64,000 nucleotides of DNA, taken from NCBI GenBank assembly GCA_036345935.2, contig JADWOT020000858.1:62001-126000 (forward strand), in the 5' to 3' direction. This document shows positions 12,481 to 23,260 of this stretch, piece by piece (the stretch's first letter is position 1; every line of letters starts with the position of its first letter). The notes under the pieces were generated by a model. That model was not told the origin of the DNA. It ran no database searches and saw only the letters and a list, made by a program, of their open reading frames with translations. The translations under genes were made by a program, and so were the position numbers. Source of the DNA: Taenia hydatigena (lineage: Eukaryota; Platyhelminthes; Cestoda; Cyclophyllidea; Taeniidae).

Positions 12481-13536
12481 CATAAGTGGGCTCAGATACG
12501 CCTCTTCCAACGGGACAGTGCAGCTTCATTGACTACGTGAGAACCGAATGCACAAGTTCCAGTCCCATCAGGACAGCACAGCTGGCAGCACAAATGCCTG
12601 AATCTGAAGTGTGCGAAATGTTTACCTTTCATCGGCTCATTGTAGAGTCAGCGTATTTTCTGAGAGCCTGCAATCGGGCCTTCAGTCGAAATTAAGCAAC
12701 TCTACGACAAATGCAAGTATCTTAGGTAAATTTGCAGAGCATATGCATACATACATCAATGTCGTGGCGTTACCGTGCAGGATAAAAGTAGTTAAATTCA
12801 GATGTGGTCTTTTAATTGCATCTCATTAGCATCGCGAGTTCCACTCAGTGATCAACGCTCTTTAACGTGGAGATCGAGGCGACTTCAGACAGCCATAACC
12901 ACACTTGTGACGTCTGCTTTCTGTGAAGCACACCATGACCGTGGTCTGTCCACAACGCCCCCAGTACTTTGGATACCATCGTCAACTGCAGTCACACTTT
13001 GAAGCAGCACACACAGGCACGTACCTTCTGCATACCACGCACTTTGCCTTCCATCATTTGAGGCACTTCGGCGGCTAGAATGAGTGCATCATATAGCTTT
13101 ACACTTCATCACGCTCACTGTACGTCTATTGTGCTTAAAGCACTGCCAGTTCTTCCCTGCTAGAAATGGGACGATCCGAATGCATTCCCTGCAGACGCAT
13201 CTATCGGTCTTTTACTGCGTCCAGAGTCACAGGAGTATCTGGCACGACGTAAATTTACCTCACTTTTCTAATTTCCTTTTTCGAGATTTATGATTTGGAA
13301 CGATGCATTGTACCCTGTCGCGTTGGATAATTTTATGCAGTAATTGAAGAGCTGCAGTAATTAATAAAACCGATTCGGCTCTCGATCTGCTATTTTGGTA
13401 ACCAAAAATGCTGTGCTTTGTAGGAAGACACAATATTGCAACGTTTTGGGAAAGCCACTGCGCCTGAATGGAAGGGAAACACTGACAGCAGCACAGTTGA
13501 ATTTGGCTCGCGTTGACAACCTCTCATCATTCACAG
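12480..13536 (+). repeat. Intron-1-type sequence before the complete FnIII exon
   Basis: The part 12,960-13,536 is nearly identical to 20,490-21,065 and, reversed, to 58,445-59,020. In those two places it is the 3' half of the intron between the signal-peptide exon and the FnIII exon. The part 12,480-12,960 matches instead the diverged spacer copy at 34,050-34,540. The signal-peptide exon is therefore not at its expected place, and I find none in the 3 kb upstream. The sequence ends in the acceptor ctctcatcattcacag. Confidence 0.7.
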
Positions 13537-13854
13537 CTCCTTCGTATATACCGCCACCATACGGAGCAGCCATATCAGCGACACAAATCAAAATTCGCTG
13601 GGTTGCACCCACCCACCCAAATGGGATTCTCAAACCGTATAATGTTACCTGCTTTCTTGCCAAGTCAGGCCACGACCCAACTAGTGTTCTCGCTAAGGAC
13701 AACTCCACTACCACAATGATAGTTGGTGGTCTGCAACCGGACACTGCTTATCAGTGCCGCGTGGAAGCCAGCACGTATCCAGCATGGGGACAGGATCCGA
13801 AACAATGCACCACGGAATCTGATCCATCTCCTCCTATTCGGACTATACCTGCAA
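13537..13854 (+). CDS. Complete FnIII exon of a secreted oncosphere-antigen-like protein
   Basis: This exon encodes one FnIII domain of 106 codons, counting the split first codon. It starts after a pyrimidine-rich acceptor (ctctcatcattcacag) in phase 1, matching the phase-1 donor of the signal exons in the arms, and ends at a possible donor (gcaa/GTGCGT), also phase 1. Typical FnIII residues are present: Trp22 and Pro25 (strand B), Asn29-Gly30, Tyr35 (strand C), then Leu66, Pro68, Thr70, Tyr72, Val76 and Ala78 (E-F region). There are two N-glycosylation sequons (Asn36-Val-Thr, Asn56-Ser-Thr) and cysteines 39, 74 and 91, fitting an extracellular domain. The open frame runs back to 13,395, but that part is intron by the acceptor. 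FnIII is a firm call; the oncosphere-antigen assignment rests on exon plan and is an inference. Confidence 0.7.
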
Positions 13855-14458
13855 GTGCGTTGGACTAGTGTTACCTTCTCTTCTCCCACTGGTAGCCGAA
13901 ATGATTCATAACTCATCTCATATCGCGGATAAGAGGCGAGATAAACACGAATAGGACGGCTCTTGGACAACTCCTCTTTCGTGCGCATGGACATAATAAC
14001 TTGCATGAAAATGAATTAAGGCGCGGTCTGTTGTGTGAAGTAAATCTGCAAACACACGTGGGAGCGATTAGCATTGCTCATTACAATGCACACTTTGGAC
14101 GCTGCCAATAGCACACAACCGTGTGCGTGTGTGTTGCTGTGCATCGCAAGTTTATGTGCCTCGAAGCATCCAATATGTGTAGAGCGAATGAAATAGAGCC
14201 GTCAATAACAGTCGCTATTTGAGAGAAGCATCACAAGCACAAAGAAATTACAATTCGTTTGCTAATAAGTCAGAGCTTGTCGCCCCAATGTGGGACTCCA
14301 CACATGTGTCCACCATCGCACTTGCTGCATAACAACATGGAAGCATAAGTGAATTGCATTGCTAGTGGGCATTCTGTGATGTTAAGTGCAGCATTGCTTG
14401 AGTTGATTTGCACATATGCATCATGTCTTATCCTTACCAGCATGATTATTTTGCATAG
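13855..14458 (+). other. Putative intron 2
   Basis: This 604-base stretch lies between the FnIII exon and the proposed last exon. It begins GTGCGT and ends ttttgcatAG. No paralogue of this stretch was noticed elsewhere in the window. Confidence 0.35.
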
Positions 14459-14553
14459 GCGTAAAGAAGCTTCGTGCTACAGCTGGTGACTATGTCGTAA
14501 TTTTTGCATTCTCACTGAACTTGCTTGCTTGCGAATCCATAGTCCATGCTTAA
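14459..14553 (+). CDS. Possible last exon: short hydrophobic C-terminus
   Basis: After an acceptor (ttattttgcatag) the 95 bases read in phase 1, continuing the FnIII exon, give 31 residues and then TAA. The peptide starts with basic residues (SVKKLRATAGD) and then has a hydrophobic run (YVVIFAFSLNLLAC). In the EG95/45W family the third exon is likewise short and ends in a hydrophobic segment thought to anchor the protein. The phase match is the main support. The hydrophobic run is shorter than a usual transmembrane helix, so a chance frame remains possible. Confidence 0.35.
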
Positions 14554-15180
14554 ATTGTCGCGTAAGTCAATTCATGCGAAAGCGGTCCATGCCCTACGTG
14601 TCAGCTCACCTATTCCACATCAGTGCACACATTGCTTGAGCCAAGTTACTGCAAATGCCTGATTACCATTTCTTAGGACAATGAGGTTAGTAGTATTTCA
14701 GTAAAGATTGATAAACAAATGAGGCATTTTGAGAAGATATTGCCACTTTGATGGTTAAGAACATCCAGGCGATGCGCACTTTGGCACTGCAGCACAGACT
14801 CCTTCGTACTTCATGAGCAACACTCTGAGTGCTAGTGAACAACGTTTGACCACCCATTAACCGGCATGCTAGCAGTTGCACGCCACCCAGTCAGATAACG
14901 CTATTGAGACGACTACACCAGCTGGGCTATCTGTTTAATGGAAACGACTTGATGGTCCGTGACTAGGAAGCGGTAATGCTTTCACCTGGGCTTCTCCTCT
15001 GCTTGTAATGTTTTTTTCGCAATTTTCTTGTTTGTGTACATGAATTGTAAGCGAGGATTTGCATTACTGCGCTACTGTGCTCCTCCTCCGCTGACCAACG
15101 CCCTTGGCCGCTTGGGTGCCTTCGTGTACTTGAGTCGCCAATCGCAGTAGAATTTCGTTGATTATTAAAGGGGACGATGC
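14554..15180. other. Unassigned sequence downstream of the FnIII gene
   Basis: No polyadenylation signal stands out. The minus-strand frames here (about 14,687-15,361) have no recognisable motif. Confidence 0.35.
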
Positions 15181-15204
15181 TACTGCTGGTGGATGTTTTG
15201 GTTT

Positions 15205-15450
15205 TTTTGCAAGAGATGACTCTGTTTGCAATACTGAACATAGGTGTGTATGTGTAATCGAATAAAGGCCATGTGATAAAGCGATGAGCTGAGCTGAGTT
15301 GGATTCTCCATTCTGTGCTCAACATGTGCGACTGGGATTGGCAAGTGAAGGGCTTTCCCATTCCGCTGCTCCGAGAGGATCCAGTCAGCTATTCGATCAC
15401 ACACACACACACACACACCAATGTTCAACATTGCAAACAGAGCAAATTGA
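15205..15450. repeat. Imperfect hairpin with arms of about 45 bases
   Basis: The sequence around 15,215-15,262 (tctgtttgcaatactgaaca then a GTGT run and aatcgaat) is repeated as reverse complement at about 15,391-15,446, where the GTGT run is a longer (CA)n tract. The loop is about 130 bases. The paired frames of 100-132 codons on the minus strand arise from it. Confidence 0.6.
15398..15419. repeat. (CA)n microsatellite
   Basis: About eleven CA units, inside the right arm of the local hairpin. Confidence 0.9.
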
Positions 15451-15507
15451 TGGTTGTTAGTAATGCGAAGAAGAGCTCTCAATCAACAGAGCCTTTGCTT
15501 CAGTGAT

Positions 15508-17550
15508 GGTAGGTCCACCGCTGTGCTTGAGTCACACCCTGTAAGATCACCGTATCAATGCATGATTGAAAGGGGGTTAATTTGAACCACTCACACTGGC
15601 TCCAACGTGGCAGGCACGTGGTGTGTTCAGCGTTGCATTCTCTTCACGCAAACTTGATTAGTGATGTGTTATGAATGATTTTTGGCTATTAGATAGACGA
15701 GCATATGGGACACGACGGCGCAAATTCCCTCCCTGAATATTAGGCCCAAATTAACTGAGTTGCTTGACAATACGACTGCCAGCATTACTCATTTACTGCA
15801 GTAAGGTACGAAATACCAGTTGGCTTGCACCTAACCATCGTAGTCGTGCTTGTATCCTTTGGAAGGAACTTCATCCAGGTGTTCATTGCTACTAGGCTGT
15901 GTCAGTGATTATTCCGCGACATCAGGCATTGCGGAATTTTAGAAAAATTGGATGTGACCAATGTGATTTTACATTTAAACTTCCTTGGTACTTTTGCGCT
16001 TTCATATAATTTTATTCGTACGCCTTGCAAGCGAGCCTAAATTTAGCATTTGAAATGCGACAAATTTTAGCAACAATAATTCGCAGCAACCACAAGGTCA
16101 TGTAGCAATTATATTGATTTTTAAACTCCCTAATATGCGGAGCCAGCTTCTCTTAGTTTACATATGCTCACACCCTTATTATGGCGTCGAAGCACAATAA
16201 ACCGCAATCATCTTGCCGTGGCTACGGGTGGTGTTTTCTGTTAATAGCTATCAAGCTGAATGATTCGATGATGCTTTCTGCTTAAAGGTAATGACAAACG
16301 GTGGCGTGGCGTGGACGCATTTGCTTCCCAGTAAGCGCTGATGTATGTTCGAGCACTAAATTTGACTGTTTTGTCGATCAATCTAGCTGTCAAAATGGTA
16401 ATGGACAGCTGTCATAATCCATAATCCCCTAATACAACCAAGGCGGTCAAATCGCTCCCCATGATGAGTTGTGTTTAGCTCCATAACCAGTTGCCTACCT
16501 CAATTACGGGGATATAACTTATTTTGAAGAATGTACCTTAGCCAACTCACTAGCCTGATTATATTACGATAGAAATTTGCGGCATCTGAGGATCGCGTCT
16601 CCCTGTTTTGAAGTATTTTTTCCTAAATCCTAGTTTGTCGTCGCCTAATGCCCAGTTCTGAGGGCAAGGCAGCTGTTAAATTTTGACAAAATATAGGCAA
16701 ACTTTCTTTCATGTGATGTCTATATCATGGGAAAGCGCAATTTGCACGGAGTGTCATGGCCCGAAATCCGACTCCTTCTATGGCATACCCACCTGTGGCA
16801 TATCGTCCAAGGGGCTACTTGGGTTTGTCTCACCATCAGCAATCAAACCACGGCGCCAAACAACGCATGTACAGCGCTTACTGGTATGCTGGAAGATGCA
16901 GCTGACTGAATGTCTGCTTTTGAGAAATACGAATGTGTGGGGCGCGCACGCACCGATATAATTCACCGCGCAAATATTATTTTATCCAAGGCCACCACAA
17001 TTTAAAATAGAAATTAATTCTACCCTGAAACATAAAGTAGATGCAAAGCGTCTTCATTAATTAAGCAACGCATGCAATTGTACTGACATGATTTTCTGGA
17101 GGTAGGTCAACGTAATCGATTTTCAACTACTCTTTTAACAGTGTACTATTTTCTCATAATTCTTCCAATGTTTAAAGCCAGGCCTTGTTGCACGCAGATC
17201 AGCATGCAGTAGGCAATTTAGTGTTAACATGGAGTGCATAACAAGTGGCTCAAGTGCAAGTTGATGACTTCAGTCCTGCAACACCACGTCGACAGCGATT
17301 CTGGAATCGCTGAGCAAAGTTTGGTCCAAAAGTATAAGAATAAGCAAGAAGACGGTAGTTGAGAAATTGATTGAAGCCACGGTTTAATAAGTAGCCGCGC
17401 GACAACGAATGGGCGGCCAAAACCGCGTTATGATGCCTAACGAGGTCCGTGAAATGTGTGTAATCGTATACATAAGCGGAAGATGGAGCGACACAACTTT
17501 GCGGATTAATGCAGCACAATATATGTCTGTGTCTGAGTATATTAGTAATT
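15508..17550 (+). other. Outer part of the left arm, no gene recognised
   Basis: The part 15,690-15,960 has diverged copies at 35,460-35,740 (direct) and 26,970-27,250 (inverted), called block I. The frames at 16,683-16,966 and 17,250-17,519 are mirrored exactly in the right arm but have no motif and no diverged homologue that would show coding constraint. Confidence 0.5.
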
Positions 17551-19926
17551 TTTCATGTCCCTAATTTATGTAAATCCATTCAGATTTTTTGCCGTGCATT
17601 ACATTTCTTGTATTTGCACACACCCACGCGCATCCCTTATTAGTGGCGGTCTCCCTTTAGTAGCGGCAAGCTCTTTGTCGCATTTGGATAACTTCGTGCT
17701 ATATCACAGTGCAATAAATGCGAGAAAAGAGGTCAAATTAAGCCACGCATACTGATTAGCAGACACGATGTGGTCACCTTTACAACCTCGGACAGATGGG
17801 CACGCAATAGATGACTCGTTTAGTTCTTAACACAGGGACTCGACCACATCTAAGCCTAGCGGTATGCTTTCGACCATGCTTGTGCTCTTCAACAAGCATC
17901 TGTGCTAACTTCTTCCTACGCACATAAGTTTAATTACCCTGCAATAACTAAGAGCATTTCAACAGCGAGTTATGCCATTTTCGGGAGGACATTGCGCAAG
18001 CGTATTTTGCTGCTTATTTTGCGCCCTTTTGCATTCTACGGTGATGCCTTGTGTGATTGAACGCGATAGGTGCAGATACCAATGAGCGAAGTCGAAAACA
18101 ATCGAGGAGTGAATGGGCAGCCTCGGCAAGTAGGCAAGCACACCAGAATAGCAAACGTCAGTTTGCCATTAATGCGAAAGCATGTGGATTAGAATGCACA
18201 AGGCTCGAATCAGACATACTTCCAATAAGCACACTTGGGTTATTGAACCTCACAAAACACATCTGCTCCACGGTATGCACATGAGAAGCTGGACAGATTT
18301 GCTTTGATATCCAACATATCATCGTGTTACAACACAATTCGCAAGAATCACAACGTGTCTGCAATAACAACGCGACTAGATCTGGTCGCCAGGATGAGGG
18401 GAGTTAATGTCTTTGTCCAGAACTTACAATGCAGAAATAGCTCGAGTGTGTCCGCTGGTTAGCATTTCCATTACGATTACTCAAGCGATCTGTGTCCGAT
18501 TCATGCTCGCACATGTCAGCACGTATTTGCGAGTCGAAAGCTGCAAGAAATTAGAAGAACAGTCCTTCCGCCAAAGAAGACTTCTCTTTATCAGTGGTGG
18601 CAAGTTCACTGCTATGCTTGGATGAACTCGTTCAGAACGGCAAGACTATCACATGCTAGATTGGAGGCAACTTTGAATCACCCACACTGGCTGCAACGCG
18701 GCAGTCGTGAGGTGAGGTCATTGTCCTCACACTGACAGACAGGCGGAGTGAGGAGTGTATGGCTGGGAATCTAAAAGAAACAACTCTTATCGATGTCATT
18801 CGTAGTGCAAGTAATTTCTGCAGAAGAGGATGGTAGGGAGGAGAAAACTCCCATGTTTGATGGACGTAAGTGGGAGAAGGCCACCTCGCAGCGGTGGTAG
18901 ATACTCGCGCGTTGATGGTTAATGTTAGCGATTGAATGAATGGCACCGCTTGACCTTATCTGCCTTACAAGTGAAATGGTGGGCAGATGAATTTTGAAAT
19001 CCAGCATAATATCAAGCGATTGTGCTAGGATCCTGGTGCCCACGTGAAATGTTGCGATCTGGTTTTAGTGTGTTTTGCTTTTGATCTTGATGAATTGTTA
19101 GTTGTGTTAGTAATGCGTACGAATTGAAGAGAATGTCCTCAGATGAGCAGTATCTTGCCTTCTGATGGACCACACACCATTGCATGTTCGGTGTGGGCCA
19201 AATTTAACGGCGCTTCAGACCAAGTTGCTATCCAGATGAGAAAATCAGATTGTTCTAACTGAGGGTGACAGCTGCGAAATCTGCCTTGGATTGCAACTTT
19301 GGCTGTAAATACTATGGCTGGAAGTTAGTATGTGGGTTTCAATGAAACAATTGCTTCCGCAATGTTAGGCTGAATGAGATAAGAAAAGGAAAGATTAGAC
19401 AAGGACCACGGACAGCCTCAATCTTACTGCACTACTCATTCAGGGGCCACATTATGACTTTGCGCCCTTGAACGGTGTAATCATCATCGCCCTTATTTGC
19501 GGACTAATGTTCTAAGGAGCAGATTCCGATCTGTCAACACTTCCAGTGCACCCTTAAGTTATACAGTCCCTTCGGTTTGAGAAAACGCCAATATTAGTTG
19601 CCTACCATCCCCCTTTGTATTTCATTCTCAGTAGCCAAACACATAGAGCAAATATTAAGCTTCTCTGAAATCAGACGGATAGGAACTTGTGGCAGTTATG
19701 GACCGCAAATGTTTGGCTAGACGTTGCGATAGAGCTGCAAATGCGGTGGCATACTTCGATATGTGACATCTGTCGATGGACTCCTTGCACACAACATCGT
19801 TATAGCGCACCCACGCTGCGCCTTTGCGCACCTCATTGGTGGGAGGCGCACAGTCGATGCAGGCGAAATGGCTTTTCAGGTCATGGGTTAGATATCTCAT
19901 AGGTTGATTTGGGTGCAAATGATTCC

Positions 19927-19934
19927 TATAAATA
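19927..19934 (+). promoter_or_regulatory. TATA box of the left-arm signal-exon gene
   Basis: TATAAATA lies 38 bases before the ATG of the signal-peptide exon. It is kept in the right arm and, as TATAAATG, in the diverged copy at 39,901. If transcription starts about 30 bases downstream, the leader would be only about ten bases. Confidence 0.5.
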
Positions 19935-19964
19935 CGCCATAATTTGTGCGTGAAAGCAATCACA

Positions 19965-20043
19965 ATGTTGAAGACGATCATTCCTATCTGCCTCTTATTG
20001 CTGGTGGCCTCGGCTTTGAATGCGCATGTTGGAGGAAATGGTG
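19965..20043 (+). CDS. Signal-peptide exon (exon 1) of an FnIII antigen-like gene
   Basis: The 79-base exon opens with ATG and encodes MLKTIIPICLLLLVASALNA followed by HVGGNG. This is a classical signal peptide: a lysine near the start, a ten-residue hydrophobic core and a small-residue cleavage site after SALNA. A strong donor (gtg/GTAAGT) leaves phase 1, which fits the phase-1 acceptor of the FnIII exons and would create an alanine at the joint. The product should be secreted or surface-bound. The downstream FnIII exon at 21,066 is truncated, so a complete protein is doubtful. The long open frame on the opposite strand across this exon (19,655-20,104) is a shadow. Confidence 0.7.
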
Positions 20044-21065
20044 GTAAGTCGCCTTCCAGCATATCTCTCTGCCCAGCATGTGTGAAGTAGTATTTTGCGT
20101 GCACCAGTGTTTGTTACATCAGTCAATTTCCTCCCTTCGTCGCCCATTTCTCTCCAAACTATGCAGTGTTCACTTTTTCACACACACGTACACATGTACA
20201 TACTGCATTTTGCACTGTGTCTGCACCAGCATGACTCGTATCTGCACGAAGTGAGGAGGTTGGTAAAGGCTGCACAAAATTAAATTCCGGTAATAAACTA
20301 TCTTCTACCTTTCGTCGTAAATACCGTACAATTGCAAAAGTGCATGCTCAAATATAAAGGCAGTATGCGCTTGAAGTTTGGCTCACTGTTATATCGCATC
20401 CGCATTTCTTGTGGATTTTCAATATACGTCCCAATTAACATCAAGGATTGATGAAGCACCGGATCCATAGCTATACTCATACAGTATACCCAGTACTTTG
20501 GATACCATCGTCAAGTGCAGTCACACTTTGAAGCAGCACACACAGGCACGTACCTTCTGCATACCACGCACTTTGCCTTCCATCATTTGAGGCACTTCGG
20601 CGGCTAGAATGAGTGCATCATATAGCTTTACACTTCATCACGCTCACTGTACGTCTATTGTGCTTAAAGCACTGCCAGTTCTTCCCTGCTAGAAATGGGA
20701 CGATCCGAATGCATTCCCTGCAGACGCATCTATCGGTCTTTTACTGCGTCCAGAGTCACAGGAGTATCTGGCACGACGTAAATTTACCTCACTTTTCTAA
20801 TTTCCTTTTTCGAGATTTATGATTTGGAACGATGCATTGTACCCTGTCGCGTTGGATAATTTTATGCAGTAATTGAAGAGCTGCAGTAATTAATAAAACC
20901 GATTCGGCTCTCGATCTGCTATTTTGGTAACCAAAAATGCTGTGCTTTGTAGGAAGACACAATATTGCAACGTTTTGGGAAAGCCACTGCGCCTGAATGG
21001 AAGAGAAACACTGACAGCAGCACAGTTGAATTTGGCTCGCGTTGACACCCTCTCATCATTCACAG
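20044..21065 (+). other. Intron 1 of the left-arm gene, with an internal duplication edge
   Basis: The first half (to about 20,489) is related to 40,015-40,480 and to the relics at 4.15 and 31.6-32.0 kb. From 20,490 on it is nearly identical to 12,960-13,536, so the close match to the complete-exon copy starts inside the intron. It ends in the same acceptor (ctcatcattcacag). Confidence 0.65.
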
Positions 21066-21286
21066 CTCCTTCGTATATACCGCCACCATACGGAGCAGCC
21101 ATATCAGCGACACAAATCAAAATTCGCTGGGTTGCACCCACCCACCCAAATGGGATCCTCGAACCGTACAATGTTACCTGTTTTCTTGCCAAGTCAGGCC
21201 ACGACCCAACTAGTGTTCTCGCTAAGGACAACTCCACTACCACAATGATAGTTGGTGATCTGCAACCGGACACTGCTTATCAGCAG
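21066..21286 (+). pseudogene. Truncated FnIII exon, left arm
   Basis: Nearly identical to the first 218 bases of the complete exon at 13,537-13,854, including Trp22, Pro25, Asn29-Gly30, Tyr35 and the run up to Tyr72-Gln73. At 21,283 the sequence switches to block E DNA, removing the last strands of the domain, cysteines 74 and 91, and the normal donor. Changes from the complete exon include Lys33 to Glu and Gly65 to Asp. The junction creates cagcag/GTATGC, a good-looking donor but in phase 0 instead of phase 1; unspliced, the frame ends 16 codons later at TAA. With an intact promoter and signal exon upstream it could still give a short secreted product, but I favour a pseudogene. Confidence 0.6.
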
Positions 21287-22395
21287 GTATGCAAGAATTT
21301 CCTTCACAATCTTCTCACACTGCGAATCTTTTAAGAATATCCCGTTGGTTTATCAGCAAATTTTACAATTGCCGAATAAAACAGGCAGCCGGTGCTGTGA
21401 TGTTGTTTCCTTCTCAAAATTCTTAGAGGCATCTTTTCGTTTATCGTATGATGTATTGCAGTATGAGGCTGTGGATATGTCGTGACGGATCATCATTTTG
21501 CTCTTTTAAGTAATTCCATTGCAAAATATCTTATGTAGAGCAGTGATTTCTCTAGCCGAAGAGTCTGCCTTGTTATGTATGCGTTGCATTTGGCCAAACA
21601 CACAAATCGTGGCATCTTCACTTTTGCGGAATTGGCAGTTTTGAGGGCAATAGCATGAACATGATAAAGAATTTTGGGGCTGTATTGATTTAAAAACGAA
21701 TGCTTCAGACGAGGTATGAAGTAGCATTGTTGGTTAATGAACGCTTTCCTTCTTGACAATGCAAATCATTTCTATTAACAGTTTACGCTGGCACTCTACT
21801 ATTACAGCGGAATTCAGTTGATGTGGCGTTTCATCTTCATTATGGCTCACGTTCTCCTGAGTTGGTTGGCACAAGCCAGCGACTTTAACAAATGGCGGCC
21901 GAACCGAGTCGAAATCAGAAGCAATGTAGCCTCGGTTAGGGAAGGACAGAAGAAATCACCTTTCAGTACTAGGCCCTGTGATGCTGTCGCTAGTATATTT
22001 CGTTGGCAAACAAGCATGTCAGAGCAGCAAGTTTTATCGATCAACGCAATTGCGGAATGCTGGCACTTTACACAATGAAGTTAACAGTAGAAAGAGAGGG
22101 TATTCTAAGACATATCTTGGTCTTACCTAGCTAATTTGTGCCACCGAGGATTTTGCAGAGTGGCAGCTATTGGCGTCGCGAACACTAACTTGTGGTTACG
22201 CGATCGCAAACGCAAATTGAACATCTCTACGCAGCAGTGTTTAGTCTTGCACTGCACTAGCATTTTTATATGAATGGCCCACAGATGGGTAGGCCCATGA
22301 AACATCATTGTTTTCATTTCGGTCGCCCAATATCCCTGCATCTCGCGATGAATTGCGTAAGTGATTTCGCCTTTTGCCGTTGAGGTGCGCAAATG
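21287..22395 (-). repeat. Block E, left-arm copy (inverted)
   Basis: Reverse-complement relative of 8,350-9,549 and 32,830-34,022. Its edge is fused to the FnIII exon at 21,283. It lacks the roughly 75-base insert of those two copies. Confidence 0.75.
21818..22078 (+). CDS. Possible small secreted protein, 86 codons, unrecognised
   Basis: The frame starts MMWRFIFIMAHVLLSWLAQAS, which looks like a signal peptide with a cleavage site near AQA-S. It continues with a basic, serine-rich tail of about 65 residues. Related frames are open at 33,086-33,331 (minus), at 8,612-8,824 (minus, shortened) and, diverged and without the leader, at 49,361-49,573, where about 65 codons align without a gap to the same TGA. 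The right-arm copy has a stop (CGA to TGA) after 15 codons of the mature part. Substitutions are not clearly biased to third positions. It could be a small gene family or chance. Confidence 0.3.
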   Translation: MMWRFIFIMAHVLLSWLAQASDFNKWRPNRVEIRSNVASVREGQKKSPFSTRPCDAVASIFRWQTSMSEQQVLSINAIAECWHFTQ

Positions 22396-22429
22396 CATGA
22401 TTTGGGTAATATGAAACACCGGTCTGTGT

Positions 22430-23260
22430 CACCAGCGTGGATTGTGGTTGTCATTATCTGCTGGTGACTCTTTTGTGCAAGGTGCACTTAGTTATTGGCA
22501 TCATGTGGAAAGTCTATTTCGAGGTTTAGGCAACTGATTTCACCAAGCAAACCATGCAGCCTCATTTCCGACTTCATGTGATTAACCAGACAAAATCAAT
22601 GCATAGGGTTGACAAAGTAGCTATGACTTATTTGAAAGCCTTTCAGCATCAACGCCTTTTCCACCTTAACACATGGTATTTTCATGTGAATTTCATTTCT
22701 ACTTATCTCACAAAGTAGTGCAAACTGAAGTCTGCATCCCTGTCTTTTAAATAACGCAAGAAGAAACAATGTGCCTGCAAAATCACGGTGGATGGTTGAC
22801 GGAATAACCCCACCCCTTCATTTGCACCAATTTTGCCCGCTTATGTAAATAAGGCCTTTGGCTACAGGCTCCCAAAGGACTTCTCATTCGCCGATGCAGT
22901 TTGTGCGCGCAATAAGTACACATGCCTAATCATTCGTGAAGTAGGTGCAAGTGACATTCAGCACAAAACTTGTTCAAGCTTAGACCACAGTAGAGTAAAG
23001 TGTTTCCCCGAACGGCGGCCTACTGCAGCACACCCCATACGCCTACTGCAAACCAGTCATAAATGCGCTAGGGAGAACACCTCACTCTGCTCTCTTTTGA
23101 CTCTACGCTGTAGATGCAACGAACCTTACTTATTCAATAGAAGATTGTTTGGAAACACTGGTCGACTGCTTAATCTAGTGCCTTTTGCATTTCCTAGTGT
23201 GAATGGGCCCAAGTGTTTGCAAGGTTACTTGCCAGCTGTCAAATGCTGTTGACTGCTTTA
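22430..23260 (+). other. Arm segment with a 139-codon frame, function unknown
   Basis: The frame at 22,833-23,252 is mirrored without change at 56,257-56,676. A diverged copy of its first 45 codons lies inverted near 30.70-30.83 kb, gap-free but with scattered residue changes and an early stop. It is cysteine-rich near the end. I recognise no family and suspect a non-coding frame preserved by recent duplication. Confidence 0.3.

Larger units (their letters stand above)
17550..20490 (+). repeat. Block G, copy 1: promoter side of the antigen-like gene
   Basis: Besides its arm partner (59,020-61,960), it has an older, diverged direct copy at 36,960-40,480. The shared order covers the upstream region, TATA box, signal exon and the first half of intron 1. 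This shows that the duplicated unit contained a 5' gene end with at least 2 kb of upstream sequence. Confidence 0.75.

Noticed and set aside
13395..13536. N-terminal extension of the FnIII frame from an upstream ATG
   Set aside because: A good acceptor at 13,536 in the right phase and the presence of this stretch in the intron of the arm genes mark it as intron.
13361..13744. 127-codon minus-strand frames across the FnIII exons (also 20,890-21,273 and 58,237-58,620 plus strand)
   Set aside because: Shadows of the FnIII exon; the FnIII residues are on the other strand.
15180..15482. Minus-strand frames of 100-132 codons near the CA repeat
   Set aside because: They arise from the microsatellite and the local hairpin.
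19655..20104. 149-codon minus-strand frame, mirrored at 59,406-59,855
   Set aside because: It is antisense to the TATA box and signal-peptide exon, which explain the conservation; the diverged 39.9-kb copy does not keep it.
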